DNA of 64,000 nt. It comes from Flavobacteriales bacterium UBA1986. Lineage in GTDB: Bacteria > Bacteroidota > Bacteroidia > Flavobacteriales_G > Salibacteraceae. Location: the NCBI GenBank assembly GCA_002336245.1, contig DDDG01000025.1, positions 1 through 64,000 on the forward strand, in the 5' to 3' direction. The notes under the pieces were generated by a model. That model had not been told where the DNA came from, did no database searches, and saw only the letters and a program-made list of their open reading frames with translations. Made by a program: the position numbers and the translations under genes. Shown here one piece after another: positions 1 to 9,409 of this stretch (position 1 is the first letter of the stretch; every line of letters starts with the position of its first letter).

Positions 1-1323
1 AGTCCAGATTTTGCTGACGATTTAAAGTTTTTGAAAAGGTTGTCCTCAATGACTAAATCTCCAACATTTCCTTTCAGACTGATATAGGCATCCTTTTCCC
101 CAATAAATTGGCAACCTCTGATAGTGAGCTCCTCAATCTGATCGCTGGATGAAAAGTTGTTGATTTCAAAATCAGTAATGGGGAGAAGCAGTCCAAGGCT
201 ATCATAAGTGCTCTCATCTTGAAAAGCACCTTTTTTATCCAAAATAAACTCACACTCAGAAATGTAAATATCCATTTCAGTAGCTGAGTGATATACGAAA
301 AACCGATTCCTAATCGTGGATTTTATTATCTCTAGGTGCCCAATAGTCGTGAGGTTCAACTCCATTCCGTCATTAACTATGCAGTCAATAATGCCAAGAG
401 TTGCCTCGGCTGATTCGGAGTTGGAGAAGCTCATGTTCATTTTCTCCATCCATAAATTTTTGAAGGCATAATTCCGCTTAGTGGAAATGCAATCTGTCAT
501 CGACAGTCCCTTCTCAAACTTGATATATTCAAATGGTCTGAAGTCACCGCCAAAGGCGCAATTTTTAAAGACGAGTAGTTTTTCAATGACCATATATTCT
601 ACCGAATCGATGGTCTCTATTTTGGCCTGACTGCCAAAGATGTCCTTCAATATTTTAACCCCACCCAAATCGATTCCCGCAAAGGAGCTTCCAGAGTGCA
701 GCGACTTATAGGAGATGAACTTATTGTCTATGACAAATTCGTCGTTTTGAAAATCGAAGCCCAAGAAATCATCTCCGAAGTCTGAGCTCGAACCTCTACT
801 TTCCAAATTTGGTGCGTCGATTGAAAAATCGCCATCTTTTTCATCCAAAAGAGCCTCCAATTTACCCTGTTGAGCAGAAGCTGTGGGTTTATCCAAATCA
901 TTCAAAAGGGCGTTGATATCAACATCATTTTTTTTGTGGGAAAAGTGGGGCAGGTGGTCCGCCTTTCTTTTCTAAACTTTATAAGATGTCGTCTAGGTCA
1001 TCCTCTTCTTCCGGAGGGCTATCTGGTCCGGGAAGATCTGAGGGCTGGTCTTCTAAGCCTTTAAGAAGGTCTTCGAGATCATCGTCACTTGAGTTTAAAT
1101 CCTCAAAGCTTTCGGTTTGCTTGAGAATAGTTGATGCTCCGGATTTAGAAGTACCTGTTTTGGTTTTAATGGCAACTTGAGCATTTAATATTTGCTCGAA
1201 GAGTTCAAGGATTTCAATGGTATCTCTCTTTTGGGTGATTTGCCCAAAAGAAGACATGCTGCATACCAGAAAAGCGATGCTGAGAAATGTGGCCGAAGCT
1301 CGCACGTTGGTTTTTATTTGCAA
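1..1323 (-). pseudogene. Disrupted secreted protein (signal peptide, acidic repeats, beta-helix-like body), runs off the window
   Basis: No family recognised. Read from 1323 (TTG) or, more likely, the GTG at 1305, the protein opens with a Sec signal peptide ending near SMSSFGQ. An acidic stretch with the motif LEDLLKGLED follows, and the frame stops at TAA 979-981 after 114 codons. Beyond it the same motif continues: the segment around the stop reads DLDDIL-stop-SLEKK, then a proline-rich piece, then an A8 tract (T8 on the plus strand, 928-935). After that tract a second frame is open to position 1. It begins NDVDINALLNDLDK and continues as short strand-like repeats resembling a right-handed beta-helix. 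Changing TAA to a sense codon and A8 to A7 joins everything into one protein. The downstream part has no ATG near its beginning, which supports one broken gene over two genes. It follows a disrupted TPR gene with a slight overlap. Confidence 0.6.
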
Positions 1324-2036
1324 TGATCCTTGAGAGAAGAAACCACGGCTTCAGAATGATACCCAGCTTGGACAAAACTCTCAAACTCTTTACAGGCTTC
1401 TTTTTTCTTACCTACATAGAGGAGTGCAAATGCACGATTTATCAATGCTTCATAATTGTCTGGATCTTTCGACAACACCTCGTTATAAAGGGAGATGGCC
1501 TCTTCGTTGTTCTTTAGGTGCAAATGACAGTTCCCAATAAAAAGCTTGTCTTCAAGTGGGTTCTTATGCTGACGAAGTTCAGAAAGTCGGCTGAATAAAT
1601 TAATGGCATCCTCATATTCACCATGATGATAAAGCGCGACACATTTCAAGAAAATGAAGTTCGTGTCGTTCGGTGACTTTCCGAGAATAAAGTCTAGATC
1701 TCGAATGGCTTCCCCAAACTGCTGCATGTGGATTAAAAGCATGGACCGCTGATAGCGCGCTAGTGTGTAGTTTGAATTTTTGGTAATAGCCAAGTTGAAG
1801 TAGTTCCTTGCTTCGCTTAGGTTCGCAAGTCCGTAGTAAGCAAGAGCACATTTGAAATATGCGTTGGCATTGGTGCTATCCAATTCAATGGCTTTCTTGT
1901 ACGAAACCACAGCCCGGTAATACTTCTTCGTCTCAATCATTCAATCGCCGTGTGCTTGGTAGTCTTCAGAATCCTGACCGTGCACTCGAGCCGAAACAAC
2001 GAGAAGCAAAATAACTAACCACTTAATTCGAGCCAT
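1314..2036 (-). pseudogene. TPR secreted protein interrupted by an in-frame TGA
   Basis: Reading from the ATG at 2036 gives a signal peptide (MARIKWLVILLLVVSARVHG) and the start of a mature protein. It then meets TGA at 1941-1943, followed at once and in the same frame by ATG and six tetratricopeptide repeats to 1314. With one residue at the TGA, the sequence from DYQAHGD to AIELDSTN makes a complete TPR with Gly, Tyr, Ala and Ala at consensus positions, so the stop lies inside repeat 1. A TGG (Trp) or CGA (Arg) codon would restore it. A truncated cytoplasmic 208-residue product from the ATG at 1940 is possible but would lack the signal peptide. The promoter-like TACATTTG lies just upstream of 2036, supporting that start. 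Confidence 0.7.
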
Positions 2037-2046
2037 ACTATCATCT

Positions 2047-2054
2047 CAAATGTA
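2047..2054 (-). promoter_or_regulatory. Putative -7 promoter element (TACATTTG)
   Basis: TACATTTG on the minus strand matches the Bacteroidota -7 consensus TAnnTTTG and lies 10 nt before the ATG at 2036 of the disrupted TPR gene. No clear TTG box is seen 18-20 bp further up, so this is tentative. Confidence 0.4.
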
Positions 2055-2116
2055 AAAAAGAAGTCCTTGTGGAATTCTAACTTTACCGCCAGCATGCACA
2101 AAACATTGTTGAAATC

Positions 2117-3604
2117 GTGAAGAAAATTCTAGTAGCAAATCGCGGCGAAATTGCCCTACGCATTATGCGTACATGTAAAGATATGAAAATCAGCACTCTG
2201 GCGGTGTTTTCGGAGGTGGATAGGAACGCTCCATTCGTGCGATATGCTGATGAGGCTGTTTGCATCGGGCCAGCCCAATCGAGTGAATCTTATCTAAAAA
2301 TTGATCGAATCATACAAGCAGCGAAGGATTTTGGCGCAGATGCCATCCATCCAGGCTATGGTTTCCTCTCGGAAAATCCTGTTTTTGCAGAAGAAGTGCA
2401 GAAAGCTGGCTTAATCTTAATTGGCCCTTCAGCTCACTCGATGCGAATCATGGGATCGAAGCTCGCAGCAAAAGAAGCTGTGTCCAAGTACGATATTCCG
2501 ATGGTTCCAGGTACGCCCGGAGCAATTCACAATCCGGAAGAAGCGGTTCAAATGGCTGAACAAATAGGCTATCCTGTTCTCATCAAAGCTTCTGCAGGTG
2601 GAGGCGGGAAGGGAATGCGAGTGGTAGAAAAGAGAGAGGAATTGCAAGAGCAAATTGAACGTGCACAAAGCGAAGCGCGCTCAGCTTTTGGCGACGATGC
2701 AGTCTTTGTTGAAAAGTTTGTCTCAAAGCCTCGCCACATCGAATTTCAGGTAATGTGCGATTCTCATGGAAATGGCATTCATCTCTTCGAACGCGAATGC
2801 TCAATTCAAAGGAGACATCAAAAAGTTATTGAAGAAGCACCTTCTAGTATTTTGACGGAAGCCATGCGAAAGGAAATGGGTGATTGTGCAATTCGAGTGG
2901 CAAAAAGTTGCGATTATCTTGGAGCGGGAACTGTAGAATTCCTTATTGACGACAAGCTCAATTATTACTTTCTTGAAATGAATACACGACTTCAAGTAGA
3001 GCATCCAGTAACAGAAATGATCACTGGTATGGATTTGGTTCGCGAACAAATTGAGGTAGCTAGAGGAAAGGAACTTTCCGTGAAACAAGAAGACCTGAAA
3101 ATTCATGGACATTCTCTTGAAGTGCGTGTGTATGCTGAAGATCCGAAAGAAAACTTCCTTCCTGCAACAGGGACTTTAAACACATACTTAAGCCCAAAAG
3201 GTCCGGGAGTTCGATTGGATGACGGTTTTGAAGAAGGGATGGAAATACCCATTTACTATGACCCAATGATTTCGAAGCTCATCACTCATGGCTCGAACCG
3301 AACCGAAGCCATCGATCGGATGCTTCGAGCAATGGATGACTATGTGATTACCGGAGTTAAAACAACAATTCCCTTTTGTCGTTTTGCCATCGATCATAAA
3401 AGTTTTCGTTCTGGGGATTTTGATACTAACTTTGTGAAGCAACATTTTAAGCCGGAGTATTTAGACGAACAATATCCAGGGGAAGAAAGGGCGGCTGCAG
3501 TTTTAGTGAATGAGCTTTTAAAGCAGGCACAATCGGGCCAAAAGGCAAGCAATGAAACTGGGGCTTCAAAGTCAAATTGGACAAGCAATAGGAAACAGTA
3601 TTAA
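2117..3604 (+). CDS. accC: Biotin carboxylase subunit of an acyl-CoA carboxylase
   Basis: It carries out ATP-dependent carboxylation of biotin on a carrier protein, the first half-reaction of acetyl- or propionyl-CoA carboxylase, in the cytoplasm. The canonical N-terminus KKILVANRGEIALR follows a GTG start, which is therefore preferred. The domains are the biotin-carboxylase N-domain (about 1-110), an ATP-grasp domain with the glycine-rich loop SAGGGGKGM (about 160-168) and the active-site stretch EMNTRLQVEHPVTE, and a C-terminal domain (about 335-445). A roughly 50-residue tail beyond the usual length of about 450 has no recognisable domain and no biotin-attachment motif, so the carrier and carboxyltransferase must be encoded elsewhere. 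Acetyl versus propionyl specificity cannot be read from this subunit. It is followed 8 bp later by a membrane-protein gene, which suggests cotranscription. Confidence 0.93.
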   Translation: MKKILVANRGEIALRIMRTCKDMKISTLAVFSEVDRNAPFVRYADEAVCIGPAQSSESYLKIDRIIQAAKDFGADAIHPGYGFLSENPVFAEEVQKAGLILIGPSAHSMRIMGSKLAAKEAVSKYDIPMVPGTPGAIHNPEEAVQMAEQIGYPVLIKASAGGGGKGMRVVEKREELQEQIERAQSEARSAFGDDAVFVEKFVSKPRHIEFQVMCDSHGNGIHLFERECSIQRRHQKVIEEAPSSILTEAMRKEMGDCAIRVAKSCDYLGAGTVEFLIDDKLNYYFLEMNTRLQVEHPVTEMITGMDLVREQIEVARGKELSVKQEDLKIHGHSLEVRVYAEDPKENFLPATGTLNTYLSPKGPGVRLDDGFEEGMEIPIYYDPMISKLITHGSNRTEAIDRMLRAMDDYVITGVKTTIPFCRFAIDHKSFRSGDFDTNFVKQHFKPEYLDEQYPGEERAAAVLVNELLKQAQSGQKASNETGASKSNWTSNRKQY

Positions 3605-3612
3605 TCAGTAAA

Positions 3613-4353
3613 ATGGCAATCATCAGCAAAAGTTCTTCGAATCCACTTCTCAAGGAGAAGGTTTTTGAAAAGTTTGATCTCACAGAAGAAGTGAGGATGA
3701 CCGTCGAAGGAACGGTAAACAAAACAATCATTTCGGTGCTGCTCACAATTGCAACCGCGGCCTGGATTTGGTCTAAGGTTGGCGAAGGGACGAATTTCGC
3801 CTACGCCATTGGAGCAGGGCTATTTGCATTTGTTTTTGCCATGATCACCTACTTTAAGCCAACTTGGGGCGCCATCACTGTTCCGATATACGCTGTGTTG
3901 AATGGATTGTTTTTAGGAGTTATTTCTGCGTCCATTGAAGCGATGTACCCAGGCATTGTCCTGCAGGCTGTAAGTCTAACGTTTGGAACTCTTTTTTCAA
4001 TGCTTTTTGCCTACAAAGCAGGATGGATAAAGGCGACAGAAAAATTTAAGTCTGGAATAATTGCGGCGACCGGCGCTATCGCTTTTGTCTACTTTTTCTC
4101 TTTCATCTTATCTTTCTTTGGAACTTCAGTCCCTCTCATTCATTCATCCGGAATGTTCGGCATTGGCTTCAGCTTGGTGGTGATTGTTATTGCAGCCTTA
4201 AACTTCATTTTGGATTTCGATTTTATTGAACAAAGTGCTGCGCAAGGCGCGCCAAAATACATGGAGTGGATGGGCGCTCTTGGCCTATTGGTTACTCTGA
4301 TTTGGTTGTACATCGAATTTCTGCGACTGCTCTCCAAATTGCGAAACGACTAA
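3613..4353 (+). CDS. Bax inhibitor-1/YccA-family membrane protein
   Basis: A 246-residue integral membrane protein. About 50 hydrophilic N-terminal residues precede roughly seven hydrophobic segments. The layout matches the BaxI_1 branch of the Bax-inhibitor-1/YccA superfamily common in Bacteroidota. These are small membrane proteins, some shown to leak calcium or protons; the role in this lineage is unknown. The conserved C-terminal acidic pair region (FILDFDFIEQ) is visible. It starts 8 bp after the biotin carboxylase stop, so it is probably in the same transcript, but no functional link is evident. Confidence 0.8.
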   Translation: MAIISKSSSNPLLKEKVFEKFDLTEEVRMTVEGTVNKTIISVLLTIATAAWIWSKVGEGTNFAYAIGAGLFAFVFAMITYFKPTWGAITVPIYAVLNGLFLGVISASIEAMYPGIVLQAVSLTFGTLFSMLFAYKAGWIKATEKFKSGIIAATGAIAFVYFFSFILSFFGTSVPLIHSSGMFGIGFSLVVIVIAALNFILDFDFIEQSAAQGAPKYMEWMGALGLLVTLIWLYIEFLRLLSKLRND

Positions 4354-4389
4354 TGGAACATCTTTTGATTTCACAAGTAAAATGCAAAA

Positions 4390-4977
4390 GTGAAACAGCT
4401 TCTATTTATAGTTACAATTGGTCTTCTCTGCGCTAACAATGTTAGGGCTCAGGAAGAGCACTTTGTGCATGCAACTGTTATAGATGGCGACACGGTGCCG
4501 AAGGTTTGGCTGAACACGGTGTATGTGAGCGAAACTCGTGCCTTTAAGAGCAACAGGGCTCGAAAGAAATACAATCATTTAAAATACCACGTGAAAAAAG
4601 TGTACCCCTACGCTAAGATGGCAGGGAACCTTTATCATAAGTACCAAGACAGTTTATCCTTGGCGGCCAGCGATCGACAGCGAAAGAAGTTCTACAAATT
4701 AATGGAGGACGAACTTCGTGCTGAATATGAAGAAGACTTGAAGAAAATGGGAATGACACAAGGCCGAATCCTCATCAAACTCATCGACCGCGAGATAGGG
4801 CAAACCTCATTTCATGTGGTCAAGGACCTTCGAAATGGTCTAACGGCTTTTGTCTTTCAATCTTTGGCCAAAATTTTTGGTCATGACCTAAAAGCTCAAT
4901 ACGATCCAACGGGTGAAGACCGAGTGATTGAAGATATTGTAGTAGCCATTGAACGTGGCTACATCAAACTTGAATAG
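4390..4977 (+). CDS. DUF4294 family secreted protein
   Basis: A 195-residue protein with a signal peptide (MKQLLFIVTIGLLCANNVRAQ), starting at GTG. The mature part contains TVYVSE, then a basic KYHVKKVYPYAKMAG segment and IGQTSFHVVKDLRNG, which are typical of DUF4294. That family is restricted mainly to Bacteroidota and has no established function. A periplasmic location is inferred from the signal peptide. The length is normal for the family. It converges with the dehydrogenase gene downstream. Confidence 0.8.
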   Translation: MKQLLFIVTIGLLCANNVRAQEEHFVHATVIDGDTVPKVWLNTVYVSETRAFKSNRARKKYNHLKYHVKKVYPYAKMAGNLYHKYQDSLSLAASDRQRKKFYKLMEDELRAEYEEDLKKMGMTQGRILIKLIDREIGQTSFHVVKDLRNGLTAFVFQSLAKIFGHDLKAQYDPTGEDRVIEDIVVAIERGYIKLE

Positions 4978-4992
4978 CGAATTAATCAGTCC

Positions 4993-5889
4993 TTAAGCAA
5001 AGGAGGGAGAGGCGGACTTTTCCTTTGTCTCTCGGTTGTAGACATAAAAACCTTCCCCGGTTTTAACACCAGTTTTCCCTGCACGAACCATGTTTACGAG
5101 AAGGGGGCATGGAGCGTACTTGGGGTTTCCAAAACCTTCGTACAGAACTTCAAGAATGGCCAGACAAACGTCCAATCCAATGAAATCAGCCAAATGGAGT
5201 GGTCCCATTGGGTGAGCCATTCCGAGCATCATAACCGTATCTATCTCTTCAACGCCAGCCACACTTTCATAAAGAGTATAAATGGCTTCATTAATCATCG
5301 GCATTAAAATACGGTTCGCAACAAAACCTGGATAGTCGTTTACCTCAACAGGGACTTTAGATAGTTCCCGTGATAGACTCATGATCTTTTCAGTAACAGC
5401 ATCTGAAGTGGCATATCCACGAATGATTTCAACCAACTTCATCACAGGAACTGGGTTCATGAAGTGCATTCCCACCACTTGCTCTGGGCGATTCGTGACC
5501 GCTGCAATTTGTGTAATTGAAATAGACGAAGTGTTCGTTGCAAGTATGCATTCCTTCGGAGCATTCGCGTCGAGGTCTTTGAATATTTGGAGCTTGAGGT
5601 CTACACGTTCAGTTGCAGCTTCAACGACCAACTGTCGATCGGAAACGGCAGAGGGCATGTCTGTATGAGTACTGAGGTTGTTTAAGCATGCTTGCTTATC
5701 CTCTTCGGAAATCAATTCCTTTTTAACTTGGCGATCCAAGTTTTTCGTAATGGTCGCAATTGCGCGATCGAGTGAAGCTTGACGGAGGTCAATTAGGTTG
5801 ACCTTAAACCCTTTTTGAGCAAATACATGGGCAATTCCATTTCCCATCGTTCCGGCTCCAATCACTGCAATTCTTTCCATAACATTCAA
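4993..5889 (-). CDS. hbd: 3-hydroxyacyl-CoA (3-hydroxybutyryl-CoA) dehydrogenase
   Basis: It oxidises 3-hydroxyacyl-CoA to 3-ketoacyl-CoA with NAD(P), or runs in reverse, in beta-oxidation or butanoyl metabolism. The N-terminal Rossmann domain shows GAGTMGNGIA at about residues 10-19. The catalytic histidine lies in GMHFMNPVPVMKLVE, and the C-terminal helical domain ends with GVKTGEGFYVY. The length of 298 is that of the short stand-alone family (PaaH/Hbd), not the fused FadB. The start could equally be the ATG at 5880 (MERIAVIG), which sits closer to the fold. There is no beta-oxidation neighbour in the window, so pathway placement is inferred from the family. Confidence 0.9.
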   Translation of the reverse strand: MNVMERIAVIGAGTMGNGIAHVFAQKGFKVNLIDLRQASLDRAIATITKNLDRQVKKELISEEDKQACLNNLSTHTDMPSAVSDRQLVVEAATERVDLKLQIFKDLDANAPKECILATNTSSISITQIAAVTNRPEQVVGMHFMNPVPVMKLVEIIRGYATSDAVTEKIMSLSRELSKVPVEVNDYPGFVANRILMPMINEAIYTLYESVAGVEEIDTVMMLGMAHPMGPLHLADFIGLDVCLAILEVLYEGFGNPKYAPCPLLVNMVRAGKTGVKTGEGFYVYNRETKEKSASPSFA

Positions 5890-5922
5890 TTTTAGGCTGG
5901 CAAAAATAAAGGATTCATCGGT

Positions 5923-7338
5923 CTACTTACCTCGACCTTGAAGAACTATCAATATCGTGTAAATCAATATTTTAATGTCTACAAGTAGACTCATGTTCTC
6001 AATGTAAAGCACGTCGTACTTCAGTCGTTCGATCATTTCATCTACATTCTCTGCATAACCATATTTCACTTGTCCCCAGCTCGTAATTCCAGGACGAACC
6101 TTGTGGAGATATCGATAATGCGGTGCGCGCGCAGTAATCTGGTCAATGTAATGTTGTCTTTCGGGCCGGGGTCCAACCAAACTCATATCTCCAATGAGAA
6201 CATTCCAAAATTGAGGGATTTCATCGATTCTTGTCTTACGCATGAATCGTCCATAGCGCGTAATTCTCGGATCTCTTTCACTCGAAAGCTGCGGACCAGC
6301 TTTCTCCGCGTCTTGAATCATGCTGCGGAACTTGTACATTCGAAAGGCTTTGGCATTTTTTCCGATTCGTTCGTGAGAGTAGAATACCGGGCCTTTTGAT
6401 CCCAGCTTTACAAGAAGTGCGGAGAGTGCATAAACAGGTGTAAGTAGAAATAGAGCTAAGATTGAAATGACCACATCCATGATTCGCTTAATAGCGAGCT
6501 GGGAATCGGGCATGATTTGGTGGTTCACCTCAATGAGAGCCGTACCGAAAATGGAATTCATTTTCACAGATCCCGTTAAAAGGTCGTAGGTATCCGGAAT
6601 CACCTTTATACGAACCTGTTCTCCTTCCAACTGTTCAATGATGCTTCGGAGTTTATCGTGCTCTGATGTTTCGCAAGCAATGATTACTTCTTCAACTTCA
6701 CATTGTTCAATGATTTCATGAACATCCCTAAAGTGTCCTAAGTGTTTTAAATGTCCGTTCAAACGATGGTCTTGACCACCATTGATGTGAACGAAGCCAT
6801 TGAATTTAAATCCGCTCGATTTTTTCTGACATTCAAGTTCTTGGAAGAGCTCTAAGGCTTTTTCGTTCGAACCGACCATGAGTGTATTGAAGCCAAATTC
6901 TCTATTATGAATTCTATGAACGAGTTGAGATGTAATTAAAAAGCGAAAAAAGAAGGTGGTTGAAAAGTGCACTCCAAACAAAACGAGAAATGCAGAATAG
7001 TAGGAGCGATAATCGGCAATTTGGTCATCTAGAATCAAGGCGAAAAAGATGATCAAAACACCAAGAAGACTTTGCCAAAGGGATTGAACAAATTCCTTCA
7101 GCCTAGATTTTCTCAGGACTTGATTGTAGAAGCCTGTAAGAGCATAAAGGCTAAGCCAAAAGAGTGGAATAATTAGCAAACCCACATAGTAGCGCTCTGT
7201 AAATTGAAGTTCGACTTCCACGCCGAATTTTAAGGGTTCTAAATAGAGCTTCCTATAAACAAAAAAGACAGTCCAGGCGACAGAGGCCGTGAGTAAGTCG
7301 GTAATTATATACTTGATTACTTGCGACTTACTGTTCAT
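5923..7338 (-). CDS. Undecaprenyl-phosphate sugar phosphotransferase (WcaJ/WbaP type)
   Basis: It transfers a hexose-1-phosphate to undecaprenyl phosphate, starting exopolysaccharide or O-antigen repeat assembly at the inner membrane. Four to five N-terminal membrane segments (about 1-150) are followed by a nucleotide-binding-like central domain. The C-terminal bacterial sugar transferase domain (about 285-471) has the diagnostic KFRSM, TRIDEIPQFWNVLIGDMSLVGPRPE-type block (residues around 385-410) and RPGITSWGQV. Length 471 is normal for the family. The start overlaps the stop of the upstream lipoprotein gene by 4 bp, placing it last in a three-gene operon with a Gfo/Idh oxidoreductase. Confidence 0.92.
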   Translation of the reverse strand: MNSKSQVIKYIITDLLTASVAWTVFFVYRKLYLEPLKFGVEVELQFTERYYVGLLIIPLFWLSLYALTGFYNQVLRKSRLKEFVQSLWQSLLGVLIIFFALILDDQIADYRSYYSAFLVLFGVHFSTTFFFRFLITSQLVHRIHNREFGFNTLMVGSNEKALELFQELECQKKSSGFKFNGFVHINGGQDHRLNGHLKHLGHFRDVHEIIEQCEVEEVIIACETSEHDKLRSIIEQLEGEQVRIKVIPDTYDLLTGSVKMNSIFGTALIEVNHQIMPDSQLAIKRIMDVVISILALFLLTPVYALSALLVKLGSKGPVFYSHERIGKNAKAFRMYKFRSMIQDAEKAGPQLSSERDPRITRYGRFMRKTRIDEIPQFWNVLIGDMSLVGPRPERQHYIDQITARAPHYRYLHKVRPGITSWGQVKYGYAENVDEMIERLKYDVLYIENMSLLVDIKILIYTILIVLQGRGK

Positions 7339-8249
7339 TTTCGATAGAGCAATTTGATGTTATCGAAATATAGTTTAGAGTTGGTCACTCCTTCTGGGAT
7401 AAAGGCAAGTATGAAAATCTCAAAATCTTTCACATTTGTTTCTTCACTGATCTCTTCGCCAAGTTCTACATAGATTTTTTTCCATTCTGTAGTCGGGTTC
7501 ACCACAATCATGCTTTGCTCAAATACACTTCCGTCAAGTCGGTTGGTTCTGTAGCCAATTTCAAATTCCGAGTCGCACTTATAGTCAAGTTCAATGTAGA
7601 TCTCAGCTCCGAGTTGAGGAAGGTCTAGGGCATCTGAGTTGAGCGCTTTAAACGCTCCTGCATTGGGCCCTAATTCGACGAGACCAAATCCATTTCCTTC
7701 AAAGGCTTCACTTGATCTCTTCAAGATTAAGTCTGCATCAAAGCTGGGAGCGTTGGTCATCGTTAAGGAAAGGTCTTCGAAGTCTTCTTTCCATGCGAAT
7801 TCCAGCCCAGATATGTAGTTGAACTTGGGCTTTACGAGGTGTTCTTCTCCTGCTTCAAGAATTAAGTTCGAGTCGTTTAGGTAGGAGGTGTAAAAGGGGT
7901 ATCGAACCCTTGAGTTCGAAATTCCATTCTTTTTTATTCCTGGAAAAATCTCCAGTTTCGATTGGCCTTCATACAGCACGGGAACCGAAAAAGGTGGCTC
8001 AAAAATCCCAATCAATTGATCATCTATGTACAGCCAGCAGTCGTTGATGGCTTGAGAATTACTACCCTCTACAATGTAGGTGGTTGATAGAGACACATCA
8101 TCTACTCTAATGTATGCAGGAATCATTTCATCCTCGTCGAGAAGATTGCATGAAAAAGTGCCTATGGCTGTCAGAAATAGAAGGACACACTGCGGAAAGC
8201 TCAAAAGGCGAAGATTAGCGAACAGAAGTGAACGTAAGTTGAAGCGCAT
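7335..8249 (-). CDS. Hypothetical lipoprotein
   Basis: No family recognised. The ATG at 8249 is preferred over 8270; it gives a signal sequence ending in the lipobox-like TFSC with Cys about residue 33, then an acidic tether LLDEDEM. The mature part is beta-rich, with a PEGA-like piece (CWLYIDDQLIGIFEPPF) and a C-terminal jelly-roll-like half (EDFEDLSLTM, IYVELGEEI) that could bind carbohydrate. It sits between the Gfo/Idh oxidoreductase and the sugar phosphotransferase, overlapping the latter by 4 bp. A link to envelope polysaccharide is plausible but inferred only from that position. Confidence 0.65.
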   Translation of the reverse strand: MRFNLRSLLFANLRLLSFPQCVLLFLTAIGTFSCNLLDEDEMIPAYIRVDDVSLSTTYIVEGSNSQAINDCWLYIDDQLIGIFEPPFSVPVLYEGQSKLEIFPGIKKNGISNSRVRYPFYTSYLNDSNLILEAGEEHLVKPKFNYISGLEFAWKEDFEDLSLTMTNAPSFDADLILKRSSEAFEGNGFGLVELGPNAGAFKALNSDALDLPQLGAEIYIELDYKCDSEFEIGYRTNRLDGSVFEQSMIVVNPTTEWKKIYVELGEEISEETNVKDFEIFILAFIPEGVTNSKLYFDNIKLLYRK

Positions 8250-8284
8250 TATTGCAGGCAGAGCCTGCAAAGAAATGAAAATTG

Positions 8285-9274
8285 TTAGCCCTGAAAGAAG
8301 GAGGGAGAACGATCTACTTTTTCAATGATCTGATGGGCTACATCGAGAGCCTTCGCTCCATCCCCTAAACTCACAGCTGTAGGAATATCCAATACGATGG
8401 AACGTTCGAATGCTTTCAATTCTTCCTCGATGGCATTAGTGGCAGGACTTTCGGGACGAATGAAATAAATTTCTTTAAGCTTTTTTCCACCACCTGGATC
8501 AATTGTAATGGAAAGAGGGTCGGGTTCGCCAACAACTTCTTTGATGCGAACTACTTCAGCTTTCTTCTTTAAAAAGTCGACTGAGACGTACGAATCTCTT
8601 TGTGAGAACCGCGATTTACGCATGTTTTTTAGAGAAATCCGACTGGAGGTAAGGTTGGCAACACAGCCATTATCAAACTCTATTCTGGCATTTGCGATGT
8701 CGGGAGTATCACTGATCACAGCTACGCCAGAAGCTGAAATTCTTTTGATGTTGGAATTGACTAGACTTAAAACGATGTCGATGTCGTGGATCATCAAATC
8801 TAAAATGACGGGAACATCTGTACCGCGAGGATTGAATTCTGCCAATCGATGCGTTTCGATGAACATCGGATTGTCGATGTAGTCCTTTGAAGCCAAGAAA
8901 GCCGGGTTGAATCGTTCAACATGTCCAATCTGCGCTTTCACATTTGCTTCTTCAGAAAGAAGGATGAGTTTTTTAGCTTCTTCAACTGTGTTCGTAACAG
9001 GCTTTTCAATGAAGACGTGCTTGGAAGCGCGAAGTGCCATCTCAGCGCACTTAAAGTGCGACAGAGTTGGTGTAACAATGTCTACTGCATCAACGGCATC
9101 TATCAGACTCTCAATGGTGTCAAACTTTTCAATTCCGAATTCATCTCTAGTAAATTCAGCCTTTTCATGGTCGGGGTCGAAGAAACCAACAAGTTCGAAC
9201 TGCGGAAGTCCCTTGAGAATCTTCAAATGAATTTTGCCGAGATGGCCTGCGCCTAGTACACCTATTTTTAACAC
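8285..9274 (-). CDS. Gfo/Idh/MocA-family NAD(P)-dependent oxidoreductase
   Basis: The N-terminal Rossmann fold has GVLGAGHLGKIH at residues 5-16, and the family signature EKPVTNTVEEAK is near residue 95. The C-terminal domain of about 200 residues matches the family. Such enzymes oxidise or reduce sugars and their nucleotide-linked forms. Together with the downstream sugar phosphotransferase this suggests nucleotide-sugar modification for surface polysaccharide, but the substrate cannot be read from the sequence. First gene of the minus-strand operon; the region 9275-9409 is shared with the divergent pcm gene. Confidence 0.88.
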   Translation of the reverse strand: MLKIGVLGAGHLGKIHLKILKGLPQFELVGFFDPDHEKAEFTRDEFGIEKFDTIESLIDAVDAVDIVTPTLSHFKCAEMALRASKHVFIEKPVTNTVEEAKKLILLSEEANVKAQIGHVERFNPAFLASKDYIDNPMFIETHRLAEFNPRGTDVPVILDLMIHDIDIVLSLVNSNIKRISASGVAVISDTPDIANARIEFDNGCVANLTSSRISLKNMRKSRFSQRDSYVSVDFLKKKAEVVRIKEVVGEPDPLSITIDPGGGKKLKEIYFIRPESPATNAIEEELKAFERSIVLDIPTAVSLGDGAKALDVAHQIIEKVDRSPSFFQG

Positions 9275-9397
9275 TGATTTTCCAGTCTTTGTCTAACTCA
9301 AATGTACTCCCTCATTTCAGGGGCAATTGAATGCGTCCAATACTTTATGCATATCCCGAGGTTGATAAATCGAACTTTACTCGGCTGAGCAAAAACT

Positions 9398-9405
9398 TAC
9401 ATTTG
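9398..9405 (+). promoter_or_regulatory. Putative -7 promoter element of pcm (TACATTTG)
   Basis: TACATTTG fits TAnnTTTG and ends 4 nt before the pcm ATG at 9410. Transcription would start at or within a few bases of the start codon, so the message may be almost leaderless. No good TTG box is seen at the expected distance. Confidence 0.4.
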
Positions 9406-9409
9406 ACCG

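Noticed and set aside
979..1323. Complete 114-residue secreted protein
   Set aside because: The repeat motif continues across the stop and past the A8 tract, and the downstream frame has no start of its own; a short protein remains possible but is less likely.
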